A DNA stretch of 64,000 bases from Chthonobacter rhizosphaerae (GTDB lineage Bacteria; Pseudomonadota; Alphaproteobacteria; Rhizobiales; Pleomorphomonadaceae), in NCBI RefSeq assembly GCF_013839525.1, contig NZ_JACDIS010000010.1, positions 1-64,000 on the forward strand, written 5' to 3'. The notes below the pieces were generated by a model, which ran no database searches, was not told the DNA's origin, and was given only the letters and a program-made list of their open reading frames with translations. Below are positions 9,325 through 17,327 of this stretch, piece after piece (the stretch's first letter is position 1; every line of letters begins with the position of its first letter). Position numbers and translations under genes: made by a program.

Positions 9325-9465
9325 GCCGTCGCGCATGCCCCTCGGCGGTCCCGGCCCCTCGTCCGGCGGCGCCGGGGGTTCGAAGACGGCGGCGCGCCGT
9401 GTTACCGCTTGCGGCCCGGACCTTGCTGGGATCCCCTCCAGGCGCGGTTCGCCAGGAGTTCGATC

Positions 9466-10092
9466 ATGTCCCCCCTCACCGACGGCTATCACCCCCTCCC
9501 GCCCGGCAAGCTCGCCACCCTGGTGACCTTCCTGGAGATGACCGAGCCGCCCGCCCGGCCTCGCCGCCAGGCCCCGCCCGGCTACACCCTCCGTCCGGTG
9601 GAGCGCTGGGACCTCGCCGTCTACAAGGCGCTCTACACCGAGATCGGCTGGGAGTGGCTCTGGACGTCCCGCCTGCTCATCGACGAGGCGGACCTGGAAA
9701 AGCGCCTCCACGCGCCCGGCACGCGCTCCTTCGTGCCGGACCTCGATGGCCGCGCCATGGGCCTTCTGGAGATGGACGTGACCGACCCGGACCGTCCGGA
9801 GATCGCCTTCTTCGGCCTCGTGCCGGACGCCATCGGCGCCGGCGTCGGCGGTTGGCTCATGGACGAGGCCATCGCCATCGCCTTCGCCCAACCTGGCGTG
9901 ATCCGCCTCTGGCTCCACACCTGCCACTTCGACAGCCCGCAGGCCCTGCCCTTCTACATGGTGATGGGCTTCACGCCCTTCGCCCGCGCCATCGAGGTCT
10001 TCGACGACCCCCGCCTCCTCGGCAAACTCGCCCCCGGCGCCGGCCCCCACGTCCCCCTCATCCCAAACGCCCGCCTCCCCCACGAGATCTGA
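9466..10092 (+). CDS. GNAT family N-acetyltransferase
   Basis: Acetyl-CoA dependent acyltransferase fold. The central beta strand and pyrophosphate loop are in IAFFGLVPDAIGAGVGGWLMDEA, and the tail LHTCHFDSPQALPFYMVMGF is the usual GNAT end. The frame is open from 9409, but AGGAG at 9454-9458 with seven-base spacing selects ATG 9466, giving 208 aa. The N-terminal 35 residues are extra to the domain. The substrate is unknown. Confidence 0.88.
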   Translation: MSPLTDGYHPLPPGKLATLVTFLEMTEPPARPRRQAPPGYTLRPVERWDLAVYKALYTEIGWEWLWTSRLLIDEADLEKRLHAPGTRSFVPDLDGRAMGLLEMDVTDPDRPEIAFFGLVPDAIGAGVGGWLMDEAIAIAFAQPGVIRLWLHTCHFDSPQALPFYMVMGFTPFARAIEVFDDPRLLGKLAPGAGPHVPLIPNARLPHEI

Positions 10093-10145
10093 GGCGAGCG
10101 CCGCCCCTTCACCGATCCGCACCACCCCCCGCCACCCCCTCTCCC

Positions 10146-10390
10146 GTCATGGTCCGCGAACGCGGACCACCCGCGCATTGGCCCGCGCTCACGAAATGCG
10201 TGGGTGGTCCGGATGAACCGGACCATGACGATCGATCGAGCGCGACCGCAAACAACCGACGATCGCCGCCCTAACAACAAGCGACCGCCGCCCCAAACAC
10301 CGCGCGACCGCCACCCCTTCACCGATCTCACACCACCCCCCGCCACCGCCTCCCCCGTCATGGTCCGCGAACGCGGACCACCCACGCATT
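10146..10390. repeat. Three family A palindromic repeats (GNAT-rnpB gap)
   Basis: Direct copies at 10146-10178 and 10357-10390, and an inverted copy at 10196-10229. All share GTCATGGTCCGCG / CGCGGACCAC / CACGCAT, allowing for a few changes. The 383-base gap between the acetyltransferase gene and rnpB holds these elements and C-rich filler, and no gene that I can see. Confidence 0.8.
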
Positions 10391-10475
10391 CCCCCTGCAC
10401 AGGCGCGCGCCGTCGACCGCGCGCCCAACAACGGCGACCGGCGCGACGGCGCGTGTCTTTTCATCGAAACAGAGA

Positions 10476-10860
10476 TGCCAGCCGGTCTGTAAGCCGGGTT
10501 CTGTAAGCGGTTGCCCGCCTGACGACCATTCATCTGGGACGCCCGTCGCCGGACGCCTCGCGCAACCTACCCGGGCGGCTGGCTCGGAAACGAGCTGGGG
10601 AGATCCCCGCGCCGCCCCTATTCGGTCTTGCTCCCGGTGGGGTTTGCCGTGCCGGTTCCGTTACCGGTCCCGCGGTGGGCTCTTACCCCACCGTTTCACC
10701 CTTACCCCGGCATGCCGGGGCGGTCTGTTTTCTGTGGCACTTTCCCTAGGGTCGCCCCCGCCGGGCGTTACCCGGCACCGTGTTTCCGTGGAGCCCGGAC
10801 TTTCCTCCCGGGCGCGCTTTCGCGCCTTGCCCGAGCGGCCGTCCAACCGGCTGGCGGGCG
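10476..10860 (-). ncRNA. rnpB: RNase P RNA (bacterial type A)
   Basis: Catalytic RNA of RNase P, which matures tRNA 5' ends. Read on the minus strand it contains the universal core GAGGAAAGTCCGGGCTCC (10792-10809) near its 5' end. The end helix P1 is GCCAGCCGG (10848-10856) pairing with CCGGCTGGC (10478-10486). The 3' part has the conserved ACAGAACCCGGCTTA. The length of about 385 nt fits type A. The exact ends are estimated from P1 and may be off by several bases. Confidence 0.95.
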
Positions 10861-11093
10861 GGATGTGGCACGGGGGGAACGGCGGGTCAAGGGCGGCGGA
10901 GCCGAGCAGCGAAGGCTCGCTCTTCATGCGCCCGGCGCTTTCCGCATGGGCAGCAAGGCTCGGCCATGCCGCGCACCGTTTCGGCCTCCGACGGGAACGG
11001 AGGCATCGCTCTCTTGAAAGATCGGTAAGCCCGCACCCGGCAGGCGGACCGGCGCCGCACGGGATGCCCCCGCGCGCGCCGGCCGAGATCGCC

Positions 11094-11738
11094 TCAGAGC
11101 GAGGCGACGTAGCGGTTGACCTTGGAGCAGTAGGCGCGGACGCCCTTGGTCATGCGCTTGGCCGCGTGGCCGCCGTTGTAGCGCAGGATGGTGCCGCAGG
11201 TGTCGCCGCCGGCCATCTGGTAGGCCTTGGCGAGATAGAGCATGCCCCAGCGGATGTTGGTGTCGGGATCGTAGAGATCCTTCGTGGTGCCCGAGTAGCC
11301 GATGCCGCGCGCGGTGGCGGGCTTGATCTGCATGAGGCCCACTTCGCCGGCCCGGCCGCGGGCGCGGGGGTTGAAGCGGCTTTCCACGTGGACGACGGCC
11401 TCGGCGAGTTCGACGGGAACCCCGTGGGCCTTCGCGTGTTTCTGGATCAGAGCGCGGATTTCGGTCGGCGCGGTGCTGCTCGCGCTCGGCGCGGCGGCCT
11501 TCTCGGTGGCGGTCTCCACCGGGGGCGCGGGCTCCTCGTTGCTGCGCGAGGCACGACGCAGCATGTCGAGAAGGCTCTTCGGCTCGTCGTCGGCCGGCTT
11601 GGCCTCGGCGACCTGCGTGGTCTCCTTGGCGGCGGCTTCGGGAGCGGCCAAGGTCTCGTTGGTGTTGGTTGCAATAGCCGCGATCATCGCAGCGGCAAGC
11701 AGCGCACTGCGCCCGCTCATCAGTTCAATCATGCCCAT
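11094..11738 (-). CDS. Lytic transglycosylase, SLT domain
   Basis: Periplasmic muramidase-like enzyme cleaving peptidoglycan glycan strands. The signal segment is SGRSALLAAAMIAAIATNT, followed by an Ala/Pro/Glu-rich linker. The SLT domain has the catalytic Glu in VVHVESRFNPRA, then GEVGLMQIKPATA and LRYNGG. The frame opens further upstream to 11855, but that stretch is AT-rich and unlike coding sequence. Starts at 11738, 11732 or 11720 are all possible. The 250-base upstream gap contains an imperfect inverted repeat, CCAGTATGGG / CCCGTATTGG (11807-11836). Confidence 0.88.
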   Translation of the reverse strand: MGMIELMSGRSALLAAAMIAAIATNTNETLAAPEAAAKETTQVAEAKPADDEPKSLLDMLRRASRSNEEPAPPVETATEKAAAPSASSTAPTEIRALIQKHAKAHGVPVELAEAVVHVESRFNPRARGRAGEVGLMQIKPATARGIGYSGTTKDLYDPDTNIRWGMLYLAKAYQMAGGDTCGTILRYNGGHAAKRMTKGVRAYCSKVNRYVASL

Positions 11739-11992
11739 CAGCCTGTCTATCGTTAAGTCTTGATGGGCTCTTCTTCGCGTCTCAATGAGGCAGAATTTGG
11801 CCGATCCCAGTATGGGACAAAACTTACCCGTATTGGATAAACTAAATCTAATCAATACTCAAACGGGGGCGGGCATATTACGCCGGGATCGGGCGACATG
11901 TTGGCCCGACTGTGGCGATTCCGAGGAAATCGGTGCGCGCGACGGCCGCACCCGGCAATCCCGCCGGGAAAACGCGCCGCCGACACGTCAAT

Positions 11993-12748
11993 CTACGCGA
12001 GGCTCGGCAGCGCCTTCAGCAGCCGGTGCAGCGTCTCGATGGTCGAAACGTCCGCCACCCCGTCCACCCGCTCCGGCCGGAAATGGCGCTGGAACGCCGT
12101 CACCACGGCGGCCGTCTGGTCGCAGAAGGTGCCGCTGATCGGCACCTCGTAGCCGTAGATGCCGAGCATTGACTGCAGCGCCTCGATCGGCTGGCCCGCG
12201 TCGCCGCGCTGAAAGTAGCGCCCGCCCTTCGCCGTCGACGGCGCCACGTGGTGGCCGACGCCGGCGGCGGCGAGCCGCCCCCACGGGAAGAGTTCGCCCG
12301 GATCCTCCTTGCGGGTCGGCGCCACGTCCGCATGGGCGACCACGTTCCGCGGCGGGATCGGGTGCCGGTCCAGGATGGCGAGGCAGAGGTCCGTCACCGC
12401 CTCGATCTGCCGGTCCGGGAAGGCCCGGTAGCCCCACTGGTGCCCCGGGTTGGCGATCTCGATGCCGATCGAGCGCGAGTTCACGTCCGCCGCGCCCCGC
12501 CAGGACGACACGCCCGCGTGCCAGGCCCGCCGGTCCTCGTCCACCAGCCGCACGATCCGGCCGTCCTCGTGCACATACCAGTGGCAGGACACCTGGCTGC
12601 GCCCGTCGCACAACCAGGCGAGCGCCTGGTCGGCGTCCGGCATGCCGGTGTAGTGCAGCACCAGCGTGTCCACCGCCACGCCGTCCGGGCGCGGTCCGTG
12701 GTTGGGCGACGGGCGGTCGGTGATCGGGCCGGGAGACAGGCTTGCCAT
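11993..12748 (-). CDS. N-acetylmuramoyl-L-alanine amidase (AmpD-like, with peptidoglycan-binding domain)
   Basis: Zinc amidase of the Amidase_2 fold that cuts the bond between MurNAc and the stem peptide. The ligands are probably H32 (LVLHYTGM), H139 (NVVAHADVAP) and D149 (RKEDPG). A PG_binding_1-like C-terminal domain (about 180-251) includes IEALQSMLGIYGYEVPISG. No signal peptide is evident, consistent with a cytoplasmic recycling enzyme of the AmpD type. It starts eight bases after the ribE stop, so it probably belongs to the nrdR-ribD-ribE transcription unit, an unusual neighbour for riboflavin genes. Confidence 0.9.
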   Translation of the reverse strand: MASLSPGPITDRPSPNHGPRPDGVAVDTLVLHYTGMPDADQALAWLCDGRSQVSCHWYVHEDGRIVRLVDEDRRAWHAGVSSWRGAADVNSRSIGIEIANPGHQWGYRAFPDRQIEAVTDLCLAILDRHPIPPRNVVAHADVAPTRKEDPGELFPWGRLAAAGVGHHVAPSTAKGGRYFQRGDAGQPIEALQSMLGIYGYEVPISGTFCDQTAAVVTAFQRHFRPERVDGVADVSTIETLHRLLKALPSLA

Positions 12749-12756
12749 CGGGACGG

Positions 12757-13359
12757 TCAGCCGGCTTCCTGCAGGCGGGCGACGTAGCGCGCCATCATGT
12801 CCACCTCCAGGTTGATCCGGTCGCCGACGGCGCTCGTCCCCCAGGTGGTCACCGTCAGCGTGTGCGGGATCAGGAAGACCGAGAACACGTCCCCGTCCAC
12901 GTCGTTCACCGTCAGCGACGTGCCGTCCAGGGTGACCGAGCCCTTCTGGGCGATGAAGCGCGCCAGCGGGCGCGGCACCCGGAAGGTGAGCTTGGCCATG
13001 TCGGCCACGTTCTCGCGCGCGATCAGCTCGGCCATCCCGTCCACGTGGCCGGTCACGATGTGGCCGCCCAGTTCGTCGCCGATCTTCAGCGCCCGCTCCA
13101 GGTTGATCCGCGTGCCCGGCGTCCACGCGCCGAGCGTGGTCTTGTCCAGCGTCTCGATGGACGCCTCCACCTGGAACCAGTTGCGCCCGTCGGTGCGCCC
13201 CTTGTCCACCACGGTCAGGCACGCCCCCGAGCACGCGATGGAGGCGCCGAGCGCGATGCCGTCCGGCTCGTAGACGGTGGCGATGTCGAGGCTCACGCCG
13301 GTCTCGCGCGGCCGCACGGCCACGACCTCGCCGACGTCGGTGATGATCCCGGTGAACAT
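12757..13359 (-). CDS. ribE: Riboflavin synthase, alpha subunit
   Basis: Dismutates two 6,7-dimethyl-8-ribityllumazines to riboflavin. It has the two tandem lumazine-binding barrels of the family: MFTGIITDVGEV opens the first, and DELGGHIVTGHVDG begins the second half. 200 aa is normal. Its ATG lies one base beyond the ribD TGA, so the two are translationally coupled. ribH and nusB, which often follow, are absent here. Confidence 0.96.
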   Translation of the reverse strand: MFTGIITDVGEVVAVRPRETGVSLDIATVYEPDGIALGASIACSGACLTVVDKGRTDGRNWFQVEASIETLDKTTLGAWTPGTRINLERALKIGDELGGHIVTGHVDGMAELIARENVADMAKLTFRVPRPLARFIAQKGSVTLDGTSLTVNDVDGDVFSVFLIPHTLTVTTWGTSAVGDRINLEVDMMARYVARLQEAG

Positions 13360-13360
13360 G

Positions 13361-14533
13361 TCAGGTGTCTTCCCTGCGGACGAGATGGATGAGCGTGTCG
13401 CCGCCCAGCATGCGGCGGGCGTGGACGCGAAAGATGGGGCTGTGGACGAGGCTGTCCACCGGCAGCCCGGCGAGGGCCGGTACGCCGCCCTCCCCGATCA
13501 CCAGGTTTCCGAACACGAGGTGCACCTCGTCCACGAGATCGGCCTCGATCAGCCGGCGCGCCACGGTGGAGCCCCCTTCCACCATCAGCCGCGTGATGCC
13601 GCGCTGGGCGAGCTGGAACAGAACGTCGTCCATGTCGAGCCCGCCGCTGCGGTCGCGCTCCGCGAAGGCCACCGTCACGCCGGCCGCGTCGAGCGCCTGG
13701 AGGGCGGGCTCGTCCGCCTCCGGCGCGACGAACAGCCACGTCGGCACGGTCTCGGCGGTCCGCACCACCTTGGACGACAGCGGCGTGCGCGCGGCGGAGT
13801 CGAGCACCACCCGCACTGGCGAGCGCTCCATCAGGCCGGGCAGCCGGCAGGTCAGTTCCGGGTCGTCGGCCAGCACCGTCCCCACCCCCACCAGGATGGC
13901 GTCGTTCTCCGCCCGGAGCGCGTGGGCGTAGGCGCGCGACTGCGGCCCGGAGATGGCGATCTGCCCCTCCCCGTCCCGGCCGATGCAATGGTCGGCCGAA
14001 AGCGCCAGCTTCAGCATAACCCGCGGCCGCTGGTGGCGCACCCGGCAGACGTGCCCCGCGAGATCGAAGGCCGCTTCCGCCTCGCACACGCCGCAGCGCA
14101 CCGCGATTCCGGCCCGGCGCAGCAGCTCGTGGCCGCGCCCGGCCACGCGCGGGTCCGGGTCCTCGATCCCCGTCACCACCCGCGCCACCCCCGCCCGGAT
14201 CAGCGCCTCCGAACAGGGCGGCGTGCGGCCGTGGTGCGAGCAGGGCTCCAGCGTCACGTAGGCGGTGGCCCCTTGCGCCCTCGGCCCGGCCTGCCTCAGC
14301 GCCACGACCTCCGCGTGGGGCCGCCCGCCCGGCGCCGTGGTGCCGCGCCCCACCACCACCGGCCCGTCCGCCTCGAACCGCACCAGGATCGCGCCGACCG
14401 ACGGGTTCGGCCACGCCACCCCGTTGTTCCGCCGCCCGAGCGCGAGCGCCGCCGCCATGAAGCGGCGGTCCAGCTCCGGATCGACGGGGGCGGGCGGCAT
14501 GGCGGGACTGGTGGTTCGCTCCGGCCGGTTCAT
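13361..14533 (-). CDS. ribD: Bifunctional deaminase/reductase RibD
   Basis: Second and third steps of riboflavin synthesis: pyrimidine deaminase followed by NADPH reductase. The deaminase zinc site is HAEVVAL with the PCSHHGRTPPC segment. The reductase half carries VEGGSTVARRLIEADLVDE. The frame is open to 14578; ATG 14533 is chosen for AGGA nine bases upstream, giving 390 aa. A later ATG at 14500 is also possible. No FMN riboswitch was recognised upstream. Confidence 0.95.
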   Translation of the reverse strand: MNRPERTTSPAMPPAPVDPELDRRFMAAALALGRRNNGVAWPNPSVGAILVRFEADGPVVVGRGTTAPGGRPHAEVVALRQAGPRAQGATAYVTLEPCSHHGRTPPCSEALIRAGVARVVTGIEDPDPRVAGRGHELLRRAGIAVRCGVCEAEAAFDLAGHVCRVRHQRPRVMLKLALSADHCIGRDGEGQIAISGPQSRAYAHALRAENDAILVGVGTVLADDPELTCRLPGLMERSPVRVVLDSAARTPLSSKVVRTAETVPTWLFVAPEADEPALQALDAAGVTVAFAERDRSGGLDMDDVLFQLAQRGITRLMVEGGSTVARRLIEADLVDEVHLVFGNLVIGEGGVPALAGLPVDSLVHSPIFRVHARRMLGGDTLIHLVRREDT

Positions 14534-14615
14534 GGGCGGACGTCCTGGCGGATGAGGTATGTGTCGGTGTCCTGCCACGGCGAAGCCCCGGCGACAACAC
14601 CGGAAATGCCGCTGC

Positions 14616-15080
14616 TCACTCCGGCGCGGGGTCTGACGACAGTTCGCCCAGGACCGCCTCGAAGTCCTTGGCCTCTCGGAAGTTCCGGTACACGGAGGCG
14701 AAGCGCACGTAGGCCACGTCGTCGAGGCCCTTCAGCCCCTCCATGACCAGCTGGCCGATCTGTTCGGCCGGCACCTCCGACTCGCCCGTGCTTTCCAGCT
14801 GGCGCACGATGCCGCTCACCATCCGCTCGATCCGCTCCGGCTCCACCGGCCGCTTGCGCAGCGCCACCGAGACCGACCGCACCAGCTTGTCCCGGTCGAA
14901 CGGGACCCTCCGGCCGCTCCGCTTCAGCACCGTCAGCTCGCGCAGCTGGATCCGCTCGAATGTTGTGAACCGCCCGCCGCACGCCGAGCAGACGCGCCGC
15001 CGCCGGATGGCGCTGCCGTCCTCGGTCGGCCGGCTGTCCTTCACCTGGGTATCGTCACCGCCGCAGTAGGGACACCGCAT
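14616..15080 (-). CDS. nrdR: Transcriptional repressor NrdR
   Basis: ATP-cone repressor of ribonucleotide reductase genes. The N-terminal zinc ribbon is [17 protein letters not shown] with CSACGGRF. The ATP cone runs through about residues 45-135 ([16 protein letters not shown]). The start at 15080 is where the family starts; 154 aa. The nrdR-ribD order with an 82-base gap is typical of alphaproteobacteria, where glyA would normally precede. Here a Kef-type antiporter diverges instead. Confidence 0.96.
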   Translation of the reverse strand: MRCPYCGGDDTQVKDSRPTEDGSAIRRRRVCSACGGRFTTFERIQLRELTVLKRSGRRVPFDRDKLVRSVSVALRKRPVEPERIERMVSGIVRQLESTGESEVPAEQIGQLVMEGLKGLDDVAYVRFASVYRNFREAKDFEAVLGELSSDPAPE

Positions 15081-15280
15081 GAAAGCCCCTCCCCGGGCCT
15101 GGCTGAAAAGAATCATCCCGACCCGAGAAGTAGCCTACACCGCCATGGATTTCACCCCGGCCGGGCGGCATGGTTGGCCGGCGCTCCGCGCGCGTCGGGC
15201 GGATTCGGCGCCGCCCGTCCGCCCGGGCCGGCGCGCCCCCCGCGCGAGGCCCGCCGCCCGACAGAAAGGACCGACCCGCG

Positions 15281-17017
15281 TTGCATCCGGACAGCCTAGA
15301 CCTTCGCGAGCTCATCGTGTTCCTGGCCGCCGCCGGGCTTGTCGTGCCGATCGCGCAGCGCTTCCGCGTCAGCCCTGTCCTCGGCTTCCTCCTCATCGGC
15401 CTTCTGATCGGTCCGCACGGGGCCGGCCATTTCGCCGAGACGAACCCGGTCCTAGGCCTCATCGCCATCGAGGAGAGCCGGACCATCCACCTTCTCGCCG
15501 AGCTCGGCGTCGTCCTCCTCCTGTTCGTGATCGGCCTTGAGCTGTCGGTGCAGCGCCTCCTCGCCATGCGCCGTCTGGTGTTCGGCTTCGGCGGCGCCCA
15601 GGTGTCGGTGACGGCCCTCGTCATCGGTGGCATCGCGCTCCTCTACGGCAACGACCTGCCGTCCAGCATGGTGCTCGGCCTCTGCCTCGCGCTCTCGTCC
15701 ACCGCCATCGTGATGCAGCTCCTCACCGAGGGCCGCCGGCTCGGCTCGCCGGCCGGCCGGGCCGCCTTCGCGGTCCTCCTGCTGCAGGACCTGGCGGTCG
15801 TCCCGATCCTCTTCCTCGTGGGCATGTTCGGGTCCGAAGCCACGGACTCGCCCGTCCAGGCCTTCCTGACGGCGATCGTCGAGGCCGCCGGCGTCATCGC
15901 CGTCATCGCCGTCGCGGGCCGCGTTCTCGTCCGCCCGCTGTTCCGCCTCGTCGGCGCCACCGGCAGCCGGGAGCTCTTCATGGCGACCGTGCTCCTCACC
16001 GTGGTCGGCACCTCGGCCGTCACCGCGGCCGCCGGGCTCTCCATGGCGCTCGGGGCCTTCCTCGCCGGCCTGCTCCTCGCCGACACCGAGTACCGGCACC
16101 AGATCGAGGTGGACGTGGAGCCCTTCAAGGGCCTCCTCCTCGGCGTCTTCTTCCTCTCCATCGGCATGGGCATCGACCCCGGCGTCGTCGCCGCCGACCC
16201 GTGGCGAGCGCTGATGGGCGTGGTCGGCCTGTTCGTCTTCAAGGCCGCCATCCTGTTCGCCATCGGCGTCGCCTTCCGCCTGCCCGTGCCGGTCGCCGCC
16301 GAAACCGCCATCCTGCTCGGCCAGGCGGGCGAGTTCGCCTTCGTGGTCATCGCCCTCGCGGTCGCCGGCGCCGTCATCCCGGCCGAAACCGCCCAATACA
16401 TGCTGGTGGTCACCGGCCTCTCCATGATCCTCACGCCGCTCATGGCGCGCCTCGGCCGCGAGATCGCCCTCCGCCTCCAGGCCCGCGAACGGGTCGCCGC
16501 GCCGGACGGGCCGGAGGCCGTGCCGGCCGACCTCAAGCGCCACGTGGTGGTCGCCGGCTACGGGCGCGTCGGCCAGCTCCTCGGCTCGCTTCTCGACGAG
16601 CAGGCCGTCCCCCACATCGGCCTCGACATGGACTCCCGTCTTGTCGCCGCCTATCGGCGCGCCGGCGCCGCCGTCTACGTGGGCGACGCCAGCCGGCCGG
16701 AGATCCTGGAGAAGGTCGGCATTTCCGAAGCCAGCGCCTTCGTGGTCACCATGGACAGCGCCGCCGCCGCCGAGCGCATCGTCAAGGCGGTCCGCCAAGC
16801 CCAGCCGACCCTCCCGATCTACGTCCGCGCCCGCGACGCCACCCACGCGCTCCGCCTCGTCGAGCACGGCGCCACCAAGGCCGTGCCCGAGACCATCGAA
16901 GCCAGTCTCCAGCTCGGCGAAGCCGTCCTCGCCGCCGCCGGCCTCCCGGAGGAAACCGCCCGCGCCATCGTCGAAACCCGCCGCTCCGTCGAGCAGGCCC
17001 GGTACACGCGAGACTGA
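15281..17017 (+). CDS. Kef-type cation:proton antiporter (CPA2) with RCK domain
   Basis: Membrane antiporter moving K+ or Na+ against H+. About twelve hydrophobic segments fill residues 1-385. A cytoplasmic TrkA-N/RCK domain starts near residue 420 with the Rossmann motif VVVAGYGRVGQL. The frame is open from 15170, but the upstream peptide is a run of Arg and Pro. AAAGGA at 15265-15270 places the start at TTG 15281, giving 578 aa, close to KefB/KefC. Whether glutathione gates it cannot be seen. Confidence 0.88.
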   Translation: MHPDSLDLRELIVFLAAAGLVVPIAQRFRVSPVLGFLLIGLLIGPHGAGHFAETNPVLGLIAIEESRTIHLLAELGVVLLLFVIGLELSVQRLLAMRRLVFGFGGAQVSVTALVIGGIALLYGNDLPSSMVLGLCLALSSTAIVMQLLTEGRRLGSPAGRAAFAVLLLQDLAVVPILFLVGMFGSEATDSPVQAFLTAIVEAAGVIAVIAVAGRVLVRPLFRLVGATGSRELFMATVLLTVVGTSAVTAAAGLSMALGAFLAGLLLADTEYRHQIEVDVEPFKGLLLGVFFLSIGMGIDPGVVAADPWRALMGVVGLFVFKAAILFAIGVAFRLPVPVAAETAILLGQAGEFAFVVIALAVAGAVIPAETAQYMLVVTGLSMILTPLMARLGREIALRLQARERVAAPDGPEAVPADLKRHVVVAGYGRVGQLLGSLLDEQAVPHIGLDMDSRLVAAYRRAGAAVYVGDASRPEILEKVGISEASAFVVTMDSAAAAERIVKAVRQAQPTLPIYVRARDATHALRLVEHGATKAVPETIEASLQLGEAVLAAAGLPEETARAIVETRRSVEQARYTRD

Positions 17018-17057
17018 ATCCGGCCGACGCGCCATCCCCTCCTCCCCTCCTCCGACC

Positions 17058-17210
17058 GTCATGGTCCGCGCACGCGGACCACCCACGCATTCCTTCCCCT
17101 CTTCTCCTCCTCCGACCGTCATGGTCCGCGCTCGCGGACCACCCACGCATTCCTTCCCCTCTTCCCCCCTTCCGACCGTCATGGTCCGCGCACGCGGACC
17201 ACCCACGCAT
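17058..17210. repeat. Exact 60-bp tandem array of family A repeats
   Basis: Three near-identical palindromic elements at 17058-17090, 17118-17150 and 17178-17210, in perfect 60-base register, including the pyrimidine-rich spacers (TCCTTCCCCTCTTC). A decayed fourth half (ACCACCCACGC) is at about 17248-17258. This is a local triplication of the element found singly elsewhere, in the gap between two converging genes (the antiporter and clpA). Confidence 0.9.
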
Positions 17211-17276
17211 TCCTCCCCTCTTCCCCTCTTCCCCTCTTCCTCCACCGACCACCCACGCTCTCCCCCACAAACGAAA

Positions 17277-17302
17277 GCACCCGCGGATCTCTCCGCGGGT
17301 GC
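17277..17302 (-). terminator. Intrinsic terminator of clpS-clpA
   Basis: Perfect eleven-base stem GCACCCGCGGA / TCCGCGGGTGC with a four-base loop, followed on the minus strand by TTTCG. It lies 26 bases beyond the clpA stop. Confidence 0.8.
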
Positions 17303-17327
17303 CTCCATGTCGATCGTCTCACAGCCG

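Noticed and set aside
14534-14615. FMN riboswitch ahead of ribD
   Set aside because: The gap is too short and lacks the conserved six-stem pattern; expression probably comes from upstream of nrdR.
17058-17210. CRISPR array
   Set aside because: Three 33-bp palindromes at 60-bp period look array-like, but the spacers are also near-identical low-complexity pyrimidine tracts, and identical elements occur singly elsewhere. No cas genes.
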